A stretch of 64,000 nt of DNA from Nageia nagi (GCA_050084985.1 JBITNC010000001.1:214272001-214336000); one strand, 5' to 3'. Positions 24,780 to 36,455 are shown, counted from the stretch's first letter. The notes: a model not told the origin generated them from the letters alone. Program-made: numbers and translations.

Positions 24780-26752
24780 TTAATGTCCTCTAGTAGACAT
24801 AACATCATCATGAGGATTGCCAGGAAGATCTGAAGAACCCTCATCCCTAGTAACAAATCTCAAACCTATAGCATATGTCCTAGGAGATACACCCCTAGCA
24901 ATAGACTAAGATCGAGAAACTAATGTTGCATGTTAGCCTCAACTCCCAGAATGACCCAAGCCACCTAAAACTAGTGAATGAGGAAACCCTGGTGCTAGTC
25001 TAGGTGGTGAACTAGGACCATCTAAAGAATATCTAGGAAAACTAGGTAACCAAAGCTCCACAGCCCTATGATAGTAATCATGTTCCCTTAGTTGATCTAC
25101 ATGCTCATCTATAGAAGGTGTTGAAGTACCAACACTTAGATCTATAACTCCACCAGATAACTCAGCAATATGAGTAGTAGCATCCATTAGAGATCGATAA
25201 AGAGTATCTCACTCAGATTGGTATCTCACATGAGCACTATCTAAACATCTGAGAGTTGTCATCTTAGTCCTCATGGAAGTAATATCTCCCCTCAAATTGG
25301 CTAACTCCAAAGTAGAAACATCCTGAAGAGTGTGAATCTCCTCAATCACATACTGAAGCTCTATGATCTCATCCTCATAAGAAGCAACACTCCTCCCACT
25401 AGACTCCCCTCTCTTAAAAGTAGTTTGAGTAGGAACCTCAAGCTATTGAAACCTACCCTCCTTAGTCTCTGGAACCTCTCCAATCACACCCCTAGCATCA
25501 AGATCCTCAAAATCCTCCCTAGTAAAGTCATCTCCACTAGTAGTACTAGTAGGCTCCTCAGTCACTATCTCTGGAGCTATATCCACTTGAGCTCTCTGAG
25601 TAGGATGCTCACTGGTCACCTCACTCCTAAAAACCTCTACCAACTCAGTATCCCACCATGATGCAAAAGTCTCTAAAGTCCCCACATCATCTACAGGCAC
25701 ATCCTCATCTGGGTTATCCTCACCAACTCTAAGAATAATAGGCGAATAGGTCAACAAAGAAACACCTAACATAGGAGCATCCTCTGGAAAAAGATACCAA
25801 AGAGATGGAGGTGGAATGTCCTAAGAAAGGCTAAACTATCAAAAAAACCAATCATAATGAAAATACTCTATGATACCTACTTGAGGACCCTATAAAAACA
25901 TCTCCTATCTAGTTTCATATAAATGGAAACTAGTCTCAACAAAATCAGCAATTTGTAAGCCAATCCTCCACCAAATCTGATTAGGAATCAAACTACTCAA
26001 GAGCTATCTATAAAAAGTGACATCTCTCTAAACACCATCCCTACAAGGAATAACTAGTAAATGGCTCCAATGTTGAATACCTAATGTATATCTATAAGTG
26101 GTATATGGAGGATCAGGTAATCCTAAAGGCTAGAAAGGATAAATGTGCTCATATGCCCAAGCCTATAAAACAAGTGTTGTAGCAACTGTAGCTCTTAGAG
26201 TCTGCACCAATAAATAAATCTCCCTATAAATAAAGGCTAATAATGAAGGGGCCCAAGCAAAATTGATCCTCAAAGTAATCATCTGATGGAGTACACCCAT
26301 TAGAGCCTAAGGAGATCTCCCACCACTAGCATCTAGTGTACCTCTGATAATCCTCACCAAAACTAATAATACATCAGGCCTTCTACTTGAATCTGCACCA
26401 TCAACTCCTCAACTACATCCTCCCCAAAAAGCTCACTCACCAATAGTCGAGCCTCCTCTCTAGTCTATAGAAGAACAATATCCATGCCTTGGACTCGAAG
26501 TCTCAAAATGCGATGAATGTCCTCCACTATAAATGTGATAGGACTAGTAGGGAGATGGAAAGCATTAATCACCAGATCCCATCTCTCAAAAAGTGCAGCT
26601 AAAACTATGAGTTCCTTTTGGATATGACCCATATATGGGGCCACTCCAAAACCAACATCACGAAGAAAGGTGTGATCTATGTCAGGTACTTGACCACTAA
26701 GGTCATGAAGAATCTGAGGGTAATGACCCCTAGAAGTAAAAACCTCTAAAAC

Positions 26753-27222
26753 CTAAAATGATAGACATAAAAATTTAGTATATAATATTTAAAAAATAAC
26801 TAATTAGAATTAATAAAACAAAACACTAATCTTAAAACACAACATACCAAAATAATGATATTTGAGTTGATTAATTATTCTAAGCATACATTAAAAAAAA
26901 AACTTATTTTATGATTGTTGTCGATCATGTTAGCGATCGATGACGATTCTAAGAGATCATTGGTGATCATTAAAATTGGTGATGATCCTAAAGAGATCAT
27001 TGGTGATCATTAAAATTGCCAACGACTCTATAAAACCAAAGCTGAGGTGCAAACCCCTAGCTAGGGTTTTGAAATACATATATAAAAGAGTATGAAAATT
27101 ATAAAAAATCTATGCTAATACAACCTACATCATATTAAAACATACATAAACATTTTTAACTATTAAAATTAACCTAGTTTAAAAAAAAGGGTTTAAAACA
27201 AAGAAATGGATGGTTAAAATAC
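26753..27222 (-). other. Predicted intron of the antisense PMD gene
   Basis: On the minus strand it begins gtattttaac directly after the codon GAA and ends ctatcattttag directly before GTTTTAGAG. Splicing removes an immediate TAA and joins the short basic exon to the PMD frame without changing phase. Length 470 bases, AT-rich, with a pair of near-identical GATC-rich repeats inside. Confidence 0.5.
26922..27025. repeat. Two tandem units of a GATC-rich motif
   Basis: The unit 'agagatcattggtgatcatt' followed by 'aaaattg' occurs twice, about 45 bases apart, flanked by related variants ('gatcgatgacgattc'). It belongs to the motif family found in the Tat-1 LTRs and untranslated regions. Confidence 0.7.
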
Positions 27223-28079
27223 TTCTTGAGAGATTGATTTGCCTTTCTTCGAGATCCTCTTGCGTGGTGCCATCTAATTTGCTAAAAAGTTGGTAAAAAG
27301 ATGAAGCAAAATGACAAGTAAGAAAAGACAAAATTAGAATATCAAATGAAAAGTAAAAAATCAAAAGCAAACTATTTTCTTTTTAAACCCCTCACATCAT
27401 GGATCGTCAGCGATTGTTATGTAGTCATCAATGATTTCACACGGATCATCAATGATTTATCTCATTTGAAAATATATAATATGAAGTATATTTTTTAAAT
27501 ATCTTAAAATTTATTTGTGTATAGACAAAATTAGAAGCTTCATTCACTAAGATGAAAATGAACAAATTATAAATTACATTATTTTTTCACCTAGAAGAAT
27601 GCTCCAATGTCACATGACTGCCAACACATCAGCACATGAAGGACTAGTATTGAGTAAACTTGCTAAGGTAAAATAATTAAAATCACCATCAAAACAAGTC
27701 TAAACACAAGAAACTAAGATATTTATATCAAAATATACTATTATAAAAATAGTATTTTTACTATATTATATAAATCAATGATGATCACTTTATGGTCATC
27801 AATGATCCTATAAGATCGTCAACAATCCCTGACTAAGTCAAATACAAAAAATAGATTAGACTAAGTCTGAGCTTAGATGGCAAAACAAACATAGGATGCG
27901 GTAATAATGTCTAGACTATGGTTTCATCGACCAAGTTGAATCTGTATTCACAGATTAGATCTAAAAATACATAGTTAATTTTACCAAAAATAACCAAATG
28001 AGTAGATCAAAAATCAAGAAATATTTTTCCAAAAATAGTAAACTAGAACCTATAAAATAAACCTTATTGATGTATTTGG

Positions 28080-28145
28080 ACAATAATATGGATCTAATAG
28101 AGTCTTTAGTTAGGAGGTCACCTCCTTTAAATGAATTAGAACCAT
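28080..28145 (+). repeat. Copy of a gag N-terminal fragment
   Basis: About 60 bases from 'aatatggatctaatagagtc' to 'aatgaattagaacc' are nearly identical to 12610-12670 in Gag (the NMDLIESLVRRPPP segment) apart from transitions and small changes. It is in the same orientation, in a non-coding context. Confidence 0.75.
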
Positions 28146-28575
28146 ACTTATGTGAAAGATCATCATGAAACCCATTCTACTAAGGATAATTATAGTTGCT
28201 TATAACATAAAACAAGATATTTATGCTAAATATGATTCTAAAATACTTATGTAAAAGATCATCATGAAACCCATTCTGCTAGGTCAAAAGCAGAGAAAAG
28301 TGAAAGATGATTTGTATATACAAAATAAGCTTCCTATCACATATTTGCTTTGTCATGCATAGACAAACTAGAGTATTGTCATGCAACTACCATAAATAGC
28401 ACACAGTATGGAGATAAAAATAAGTGAAGTTTTGATATACAACATCACTATCTCAAAATTGTATACATCAAATAAGCTTACCATCACATACTTATTTCGG
28501 TATGCAAAGATAAACTAGAGTCTTGTCATGCAACTACCATAAATAGCACATAGTATGGAGATTGACACTAGTGTA
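28145..28575 (+). repeat. Interleaved tandem duplications in the Tat-1 3' region
   Basis: 'aaagatcatcatgaaaccca' occurs near 28155 and 28252. A longer block containing 'cttgtcatgcaactaccata' (first copy 'attgtcatg...') occurs near 28373 and 28511 with over 80 similar bases. A weaker third copy is near 28960. Confidence 0.7.
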
Positions 28576-29237
28576 GGTTTGATGTATTACAATATCATTT
28601 TCAGAACGTATCAATTGCAAAAGTTAAAAGATCATATTTAGTCATGGCAAGGAATATATTCATGACAACACTAGATGATGAAATATATATATATATATAT
28701 ATAATAAGTATTGATTCAGAGAAGCTATAAATTATATCCTACTAAAAGATCTTAAGCTTTATATGAAAAAAAAGGAGATTTTGATGATATTTCTTAAAAA
28801 TATCATTAACATTTACAAATATCAAAGGAGATAAAATGTGATGTATCATTGTTACAGGAGCTCATCTTGAAACCTCATTGTCAGGACAAAAGGACAACAC
28901 CATCAAAACTCATATACTAAAGAAAACTTATATAGTACAAGTGCGCTTAGACATGCAAAATGACATAATAGAAATGTCATGCAACTGTCACACAAGCTCA
29001 ACACATCATCATACCGAAAATAGTCACTTCTAAAGTATATTCAAATTTATTTTCAAAACTATATCAAATGTTAAAGGAAAACACATGTTATCATAATTTG
29101 ATACATCAAAATTTTGATTCATCTAAGAAATTGAGTCAAAACTTATATCATAGAAAAGTAGCAACATATAATTAAACAATAAAGCTTCTCATTCTACATT
29201 TTTTAAAACTATCAACCTCATCTTTGGTTGATAATTC

Positions 29238-29251
29238 AAAAAGGGGCAAAA
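29238..29251 (+). promoter_or_regulatory. Tat-1 polypurine tract
   Basis: aaaaaggggcaaaa ends immediately before the TG of the 3' LTR, the position required for plus-strand DNA priming. Confidence 0.85.
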
Positions 29252-30337
29252 TGTAGACACTCAAAATAAACCCTACATCTAGTTTAACAACATATAAATA
29301 AATAAAATAAATATCTTTTTGACATATATCACATTAAAATAATCATAACTCTTTATACAAGCCTCAAACAAGCTTGAAAACTCCATTATTAGATATATCT
29401 CATCGAGTAGATGCAAAACGAGTGGTCATATGACCCCTTTTCATTAAAAAATGACCATTTGGTGATCATTTTAATATTATTATAAAAATTGTGGAAAAAT
29501 CGTTAATGATCCAGTACGATCATTGATGATCCTGTAGGATCGTTGACGATCCCTGATCAATTCAAAGATAGATAAGTCTAAGCCTAGAATAGCATAGCAT
29601 GCATGATTTAGGATTTTTTATGTGGATTTAGGATAAGAATGCCTTGAAATTTGTATGGGATGTTACCTTCAATTTTGTGCCAGCAAGATAATGTATAACA
29701 AACATTTGAGCCTATAAATATAAGCTCTATATATGAACAAAGGGACCCAATTTTATGATAGTGAAGCTCTGTCATGATTAAACTAGGAGTTTTGTTAACA
29801 AAGATCTAAAGTTTGATCATTACAAATCTACAATCAAGTACATTTTAATCTTATGTTACTTCTAATTCATATTTTAATATATTATCAGGTATGCTTTGAT
29901 GTTTTATTTATTTTTGATGTGTAGGGTCAATACAAGAAAAGAACAATAGAAGTAAGCATGAAGGAAGATAACCAGGATAAAATACAAAAATTTCAAAATT
30001 TGCAAAAGTTCACTATAGTGTTAGAAATCATCAACGATCTAGACATCAGTCGACGATGATTTATCAGATCGATGACAAAGGCCAAAAGATTACAAAGTGC
30101 ACTACAATAGTGAAAATCATCAATAATTCATACATCGATCATTGCTGATTAATACATTGATCATTGCCAATCCATATAGATTGATAATGATCCCTTATTG
30201 AATTAAATTTCATTCAATCTTTTCAGATATAGTATCTGCATTATTATTGATGTGTAATATTGAATGTGTTCTGATTTATTATGTTGAATGATTAATCTAG
30301 CTAAATTGAGTTTTAGGTGCATAATTCAATATACACA
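29252..30337 (+). repeat. Tat-1 3' LTR (1,086 bp)
   Basis: It begins tgtagacact and ends atacaca, followed by the target duplication catgg. It carries only one copy of the segment that is triplicated at the 5' end. The TATA box is at about 29711. Confidence 0.92.
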
Positions 30338-30342
30338 CATGG
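30338..30342. other. Target-site duplication of Tat-1, right copy (catgg)
   Basis: Matches 8281-8285. Confidence 0.9.
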
Positions 30343-32990
30343 TCTATATGCTTGGGACCAATTCATTTTTGAAGTATGATTACACAATCCATCCACTCAA
30401 GGTTATTTCATTTTTGAATTAGGGTTTCCATGTATATCATGTTAGTTTAATTTAGAAGTGGGGTTACTTGGTCTATTGGGTTGAGCTCATTCATTTTTGA
30501 AGTGGGGTTGCTAGGTTTGAAAGGCATGTTCATTTTGGAAGTGAAGTTTTTTTGTTTATTAGGTCAAGCCAATTAGTTTTTAAAGTGGGATTACTTATTA
30601 TATTGGGTTGGGCTAGTTTGATTTCCAATATAGGTTACACAGTACATTGAGTCAAGTAGGTTCATTTTCAAAGTGGGGTTGCTAGATCCATTAGGTTTGG
30701 TTGGGCCAATTCTATTTCAAAGTGGGGTTGCATAATCCATCTACTCAAGGTTGATTAAGTTTTAATCTTGGGTTTGTAGGTTCATTAATTCATGTTGGGC
30801 CCATTACAAAGTGGGGTTATAAAGTCCATTTGGTTAGTTTGATTCAATTTAGAAATGTAGTTGCATAGTCCATCTACTTAATGTTGGTTCATTTTTGAAG
30901 TGGGGGTACAAGGTCCATTAGGTAAGTTCATTTTTGATGCAGTGTTATTAGGTTCATTAGGTTGAGTTGGTTCATTTTTAGAGCAATATTGTTGGGTTCA
31001 TCAAGTTAGGCTAGATCATTTTTAGAGTGGGATTGTGAGGTTCATTGGGTTAGGTCAAGCTAGTTCATTTTCAAAGTGAGGTTACATGGTCCATTAGGTT
31101 AGGTCAAGACCATTTCAAAGTTAGAATATTAGGATCATTTGGTTAGGTTAGGTCCATTTAAAGGCCCATTTTAAAGTGGGGTTAATGGGTCTATTAGATC
31201 AAACCAATTTAGTTCCAAATTTGGATTAGATTATTTATATGCTCAAGGTTCATTTATTTTTAAAGTGGGGTTTCTAGGTACAACCACTTGGGTTGGGTTA
31301 GTTCAATTTCAAAGTGGGGCTATCAAGTCCATTGAGTTAGGCTAGTTCATTTTTAAAGTGGAGGCTTACTTGATCCATCTACTTTCATCAATTTGGTTTG
31401 AGTGGGGTTACAATTGCGCCTATGCCTCAAGAAGTTAAGATAACTAGGTTGAGTTAAGTCATTTTGATTTCAAGGGGGGTTATCCCATCTATCAAGTTAG
31501 ATTAAGTAAGTTTGATTTCAAGGGAGAGTTACCCTATCCATTAGCTTGGGTTGAATCTTTTCATTATCAAATTAAGGTTGCTATGTTAGTTAGGTTAGGT
31601 TAAGCTAGTTTATTCTCAAAGTGAGTTTATCAATTCTATCAAGTTAAACTAGTTTACTTTCAAAGTAGGGTTGATGGGTCCATTAGATAGGGCTAGCTCA
31701 ATTTCCAACCTAGGTTGCATAATTTGTTAGGTTAGGTTAGTTTATTTGCCAAGTGGGGTTTATAGGTTCATTAGGTTGGGTTAAGCTTATTCAATTTTAA
31801 AGAGTTATTTCTAGGTTTGTTAGATCAAGTTTAAGCCCCTTCAATTTTAAAGTGAGGTTTCCATATCCATTGGGTTAAGGTCAAGCCCCTTGAATTTCAA
31901 AGTAGGGTTTCTAGTTCCATTAAGTTAGGGTTAAATTAGATATATTCAATTTAAAAGTGGGGTTATAAGTTCCATTAGGTATGGATGGGGCATTTTTAAT
32001 TTTAAAGTGGGATTTCTAGGTCCATCAGGTTAGGGTTTAGGCCATTTGGTTTCAAAGTGGGGTTAGGTTAGATTCATTCCATTTTAAAGTGGGTTTACTA
32101 AGTCTATCAAGTTGGGTTGGTCTCATTTGGTATTAAAGTGGGGTTGCTAGGTCTATCAAGTTAAGTTAGGTTGGTTCTATTTCAAACTAGGGTTTCTAGG
32201 TCTATCAAGTTAGGTTGGGCCTATTTAGTTTTAAATTAGGGTTGTTAGGTCCATTAGGTTAGGTGGGGTTATGTTAATTTAGTTTCAAAGTGGTATTTCT
32301 AGGTTTATTAAGTTATTTTAGTCCCATTTGGTTTCAAAGTAGGGTTACCAAATCTATCAGGTCATGTTGAGAATATTTAATTTAGAAATGAGGTTTCTAG
32401 GTCCATCATGTTAATTTGGGCCCATTTAATTTTAAAGTATAATTTATAGGTCCACTAGGTTAGGGTTGAGGCCATTAAATTTATAGGCCATTAGGTTTCT
32501 ATTCCATTTATTTTTAAAGTGGGATTTCTTAGTCCATTGGGTCAAGGTTGGACCTATTTAGTTTTAAAGTGGGGTTTCTAGGTTTGTTAGGTTTATTGGA
32601 TCAAGTAAGGCTTATTTAGTTTGAAATTAGGATTTACAAGTACATTAAGGAAGGGCCCATTTAATCTCAAAGTGGATTATCAAGTTAGGATTAGGCCTAT
32701 TTAGTTTTAAAGTGGGGTTTCCAAGTCTATCAATTTGGGTTCATCTCATTGGATTTGAAAGTAGGGTTGTTAGGTCCATCATGTTAGGCTCATTTACTTT
32801 CAAAGTGGGGTTGTGAGGTCCATCAAATCATAATAGGTTTGGTTGAGCCTATTCATTTTCAAAGTGGGATTTTGAGTTCTATCAAGTCAAGTTGAGCTAC
32901 TTTGGTTACCAAGTGGCATTCTTAGGTCCATTTGATTAGGTCTAGTTTATATGGGTCATGTTAGTTTACTTTGAGTGGGTTTTAGGGTTA
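30343..32990. repeat. Minisatellite A, right block
   Basis: Continuation of the array interrupted by Tat-1. Units of about 40-60 bases contain 'ttcaaagtggggttgctagg' and 'tccattaggttaggttgggc' variants. It is longer than the left block (2.65 kb plus 0.3 kb before Tat-1, against 1.85 kb). Confidence 0.8.
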
Positions 32991-33930
32991 TCATGGGAAA
33001 ACATGGTTAGGGAAGTTAGGTTTTGGGATTATCATGTGAAAAAATAGGGATGGGCCTATCCAAGTATTTTTTGGGATTGCCATGGGTTAAAATGGGCCTT
33101 AACACATTCATGTACAATTTTAAGATTATTGTAAGAAAAGGATAGTATGGACACATCTAGGTAGATTTTAGGATTATCATGGGAAAAACAAGATATGAAC
33201 ATGTACAAGTGGATTTTAGGATTTCATTTGTGAAAAATAGGGTTAGGCTTATCTAGGTGAGTCTTGGGATTATCACATGTATAAAATATGGTCAAGTTTA
33301 TTCATGTGAGTTTTAGGGCTATCTTAGGAAAAAATATGATGATTCCATCTAGCTAGGTATTTTTGGATTGGTGAGGTTAAAAATGGGTTCTACCTCATCT
33401 AAGTGTATTATGGCATTACCATATTAAAAAATTGTAGAATCATCCATTTGGGTGGGTTTTTGGGGATATTGCAAGTGAGAATGGGGTTAAGGCCATTTGG
33501 GTGGGTTTTTATCATTTTTCAAGGGCAAAAATAGGCTTAAGTAAATCTAGTTGGGTTTTGGTGTTATCATGAAAAATATTAGTTTGATTATGCTCATTTG
33601 GGTGGGATTTTGAGGATTTCATGGCAAAAAATAGGGTTAGGCTTATCAAGGTGGGTTTTGGGGTTATTATAGATAAAAATGGGTATGAGCCCATCAGGGT
33701 GGATGTTGGGGTTATCATAGGTTAAAATAGTTTTAAGCACATTTGGGTGGTATTTTAGGTTTGTTATAGGATAAAATAGGCTTGTTATATCCATATATAA
33801 TTTTGGGATTGTTGCGAGTGAAAATTAGTATGGATCCATCTAAGTGGATTTTATGGTTATCATAGGTGAAAATGGGTTCAAGTCCATATGAGTGAATTTT
33901 GGGGTTATAATGGTTAAAAATGGGACCAAA
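32985..33930. repeat. Minisatellite B
   Basis: A second repeat type adjoining type A. Units of about 45-55 bases contain 'gggattatcatgggaaaaa' and 'cccatctaggtgggttttgg' variants, about eighteen copies, strongly diverged. Apparent ORFs on the minus strand here are repeat artefacts (NPKTHLDKPNP-like periodicity). Confidence 0.75.
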
Positions 33931-34192
33931 TCATACCCAAGATGTTGAAAATAAAAATAAATTTTGAAAATATATCAACTTATGATATTTTTCTTGATGG
34001 AAGGATATATTTGTTTGTATGGTGGTCAATACATATGGAATTTCTAGTTCAGGTATCATTAATTCCTTGATGAGGGGAGGTGATCATTATCAAACCATGG
34101 GGGAAGTAATAGAATATGTATGCATAATTAATGTCAAGAATAAATATGAAATAAACTTTAGAGTTATATAGGGGATAGATAAAAGAAAAAAA
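33931..34192. other. Spacer, nothing recognised
   Basis: AT-rich, no repeat, no ORF. Confidence 0.4.
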
Positions 34193-34310
34193 TGATGCAA
34201 CACTGGTACTTCCCAAGAGGTCATCCATCCTAGTATTAGTCTAGCCTAAGCCTACTTAACTTTAGATTTTTATGGGATCATATGCATTAAGGATGGTATG
34301 ATTACATCCA
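34193..34310 (-). pseudogene. Decayed 5S rRNA gene copy
   Basis: Read on the minus strand this matches plant 5S rRNA from end to end: the start near ggatgtaatc, the 'gggatcc'-like block (here 'tgggatc' on the plus strand complement), 'ggatggatgacc' for the conserved GGATGGGTGACC, 'cttgggaagt', and the closing 'gttgcatc'. Length about 118 bases fits the family (about 120). The changes are largely C-to-T or G-to-A, including within the internal Pol III promoter, so it is unlikely to be transcribed. It could be a dispersed 5S pseudogene or the remnant of a Cassandra-type element, whose LTRs carry 5S sequence. I see only one copy, so the second option is unproven. Confidence 0.82.
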
Positions 34311-34329
34311 TCATAATAATATCCCCTTT

Positions 34330-34910
34330 ATTTAATCATTAATCATGTGCCAAATTATCAATCATGGGCCAAACTATGTGCCATACTATTGTTAGACCAT
34401 GATCAAACCATGGCTCAAGCCTTAGACCTTGGTCCAAACCATGGACCATGGTTCAAATTATGGACCATGAGTTGAGTTGTAAAATTTGAGTTGAACCATG
34501 GAATGTGGTTGTAACAATGGGACATGGATCAAACCATGAATCATGGGTTGAACCTTAAATCATGAGTTATACCATCATCCATGGGTCGAATGGTGGATTA
34601 TGGGTCAAATCTTAGATAATAGATTATGTATCAAATCTTGGACCATGGATCATAGGCCAAACCTTAGATCATGGGTTGAGCCATGCTCCATATGTTGATC
34701 CATAAAACTTGGTCTAAATTATGAATCATGGGTCAAACCATTAAACTTAGATCAAATTATGGAATATGGGCCCAACTATAGACCATGCATCAAACCTTAG
34801 ATTGTAGATCAAGGGTTGAATCATGGACCATGGGTAAAACTATGGATTGTGTGATAAACCATAAATTATGGTCCCAACTATAGAAAATAGGCCTAACTAT
34901 AGACCCTGAT
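34330..34910. repeat. Minisatellite C (accatgg-based)
   Basis: A degenerate array of about 20-25-base units such as 'aaaccatggaccatgg' and 'gatcatgggttgaaccatgg'. Many units contain the palindrome ccatgg or ggaccatggtcc-like sequence. No coding potential. Confidence 0.75.
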
Positions 34911-36442
34911 GAGTAAAATAATGATATTGCAAATTTAACTATGGCTATCACTACCCTTCCTCTAGTGATCCTTTCACCTATTATCATGAAGGGACTAGAT
35001 AGCTCATAGAGCTAGTACTCCAACACTTAGGGTAGATTTAGTTTCCTCTCACTAGTATTGGAAAATAATATCGAACTCCTTAATTTAGTTAATGAATGTA
35101 GGTGATATTCAAGGCTATATGCTATTGAACTCTATTCTCTCATTTGTATCTACTTCAAATAAACATTACAAAAAACAAATATATAGAATGGAAAGTTGCA
35201 AAATTAAAAGTACAATAATCTTAAATGCTATAATAAATATACACTCAAAATCATCACATTGAATGTAAACTCACACTTGAATTAAAAGAATAGTAAAATA
35301 AAAGAGTCTTCTACCATTTAGAGTGGGCCCTTGCTCCTCTTGGTAGAAGACTTAAAAGAAATTAGAACTAGAAACTCTTAACAGATCACTCTATTATTGC
35401 ATATAATTTGTCTTGCATAGAATGTGATTAACAAATTTAGTACAAATTTTTATTCTCCATAATATACACACAATACTTCCTTAATCTTCTAACCTTCTCT
35501 ACTATCAAAAATTGAGGTATAAATATTCTTAATTATTTAATAATAGGCTATCCAAGAATAATAATAATTTGAATAATATTCTATTATAGAAAATAGAATC
35601 ACTTATTCTACTAGCTAGCTAACATTAAAATTAACATGGTAATAGTGCCCACATCTTATCTAAGGAGAGCTGTAATATCTTAAGAAAAGGATGGCTCATC
35701 CCAATGAGTCAGCATTATCCTATTTACATCATAAGCAATTTATTATGCCTAATTTGGAGTCAAGCATACTACATAAAACAAGAATCATATCTAACTATAT
35801 CTAATTTATTGGAGCCATGGTTCTATAGACTATATCTAGAGTAGCTCACATTGCATAAATATTAGGATCATACAATGTTGGAATAGAACTAGCAATATAG
35901 TCAATAATGATGGTCAATTTCTCAAATTTGGGTCTAGAGTGGGAACTCTAGACAAGTCTAAAGTAGAAGCTTTAGACAAGTATAAAATAGAAGCTCCAAA
36001 CAAGTCTAAAATAGAAGCTTTAGATGAGTCTAAAATAGAAGCTCTAAATGAGTCTAGAATAGAAGCTTTGGACAAGTCTAGAATAGAAGCTTCAGATAAT
36101 ATAATTTTTCTTTACCAAATAAGGCATCCAATGTGTCGAGAATGGAGATCTAGATAATATATACAAGTGTAGAATCTATTTAGAATACCTCCTATAATAC
36201 TTGCAACTCATTCAAGTTATCAACCATCATTTTATGGAGCAATGAGAAGCATTTTGGTTCAAACAAACACACAAAATAGAATCATTATGCACAAAATACT
36301 AATATAAGGAAAGTCTACATTTAACCATATATTAAGCAATTAAATAGTCCAATAGTTACAATTAATCCATCCCATAATGTCTAAATATACAAAATGAACC
36401 ATCAAACTATGCCAAAAACTAGGTAATTACTGAGACTCATCA
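34911..36442 (-). repeat. Possible 3' LTR of the Athila-like element
   Basis: Non-coding sequence beyond the proposed polypurine tract. On the minus strand it would begin tgatgagtctcag at 36442. No second LTR was found to confirm it, and its far end is undetermined. It includes a 27-base tandem repeat at 35939-36120. Confidence 0.3.
35939..36120. repeat. 27-bp tandem repeat, about seven units
   Basis: Units of 27 bases of the type 'gctttagacaagtctaaaat' plus 'agaa'. Since 27 is a multiple of three, one frame is open and would give a nine-residue periodic peptide (EALDKSKIEA-like). I regard the ORF as a consequence of the repeat and not a gene. Confidence 0.8.
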
Positions 36443-36455
36443 CTACCCCCAACTT
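36443..36455 (-). promoter_or_regulatory. Candidate polypurine tract of the Athila-like element
   Basis: On the minus strand: aagttgggggtag, preceded by 'gtctt'. A 'cttaagtt(t)gggggt' motif next to the 3' LTR is typical of Athila-related elements. Its position downstream of the extra ORF at 36930-38676 and on the same strand as the integrase fits. Confidence 0.45.

Larger units (their letters stand above)
24780..27273 (-). pseudogene. Tat-1 antisense gene for a plant mobile domain (PMD)-like protein
   Basis: Encoded opposite to gag-pol. A proposed first exon (27273-27223, 17 codons, MAPRKRISKKGK, a basic nuclear-signal-like start) joins in phase 0 to exon 2 (26752-24780) through a GT-AG intron. 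Exon 2 opens VLEVFTSRGHYPQIL and shows the PMD pattern: ERWDLVINAFHLP, TFIVEDIHRILRLRVQG, then AWAYEHIYPF with PLGLPDPP. PMD proteins occur both as host nuclear factors in gene silencing and DNA stability and inside plant transposons. The C-terminal half (25772-24780) is acidic, then shows a helical segment and a Ser/Pro/Gly-rich tail. Decay: several TAG/TGA stops of the Gln/Trp type and one single-base frameshift near 26370. PMD identity is fairly firm by motif; the splice model is inference. Confidence 0.68.
27274..29237 (+). other. Tat-1 3' non-coding region
   Basis: Two kilobases upstream of the polypurine tract, also the upstream region of the antisense gene. It contains GATC motifs (27405-27460, 27778-27835), a gag fragment at 28080-28145, a tandem duplication at 28145-28570, a (TA)n tract at about 28680-28703 and no other ORF. 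The antisense promoter should lie here; several TATA-like stretches exist but none stands out. Confidence 0.55.
8286..30337 (+). mobile_element. Tat-1: complete Tat-lineage Ty3/gypsy retrotransposon with extra ORFs, inactivated
   Basis: A 22,052-bp element bounded by LTRs that begin 'tgtagacactc' and end 'atacaca', with a 5-bp target duplication (catgg), a primer binding site, a polypurine tract and Gag-PR-RT-RNase H-aRNase H-IN in order. The second, archaeal-like RNase H and the PR motif places it in the Tat lineage of plant Ty3/gypsy elements. It also carries two extra sense ORFs after integrase and an antisense plant mobile domain gene. The size resembles the large Ogre-type relatives. About 40 premature stops make Gag-Pol non-functional, yet the frame is preserved. 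It inserted into minisatellite A. Confidence 0.93.

Noticed and set aside
25332-25661. 109-codon plus-strand ORF
   Set aside because: Shadow of the antisense PMD gene; Ser/Leu-rich reading of its complement without motifs.
33512-33794. Overlapping minus-strand ORFs
   Set aside because: Periodic peptides produced by minisatellite B.
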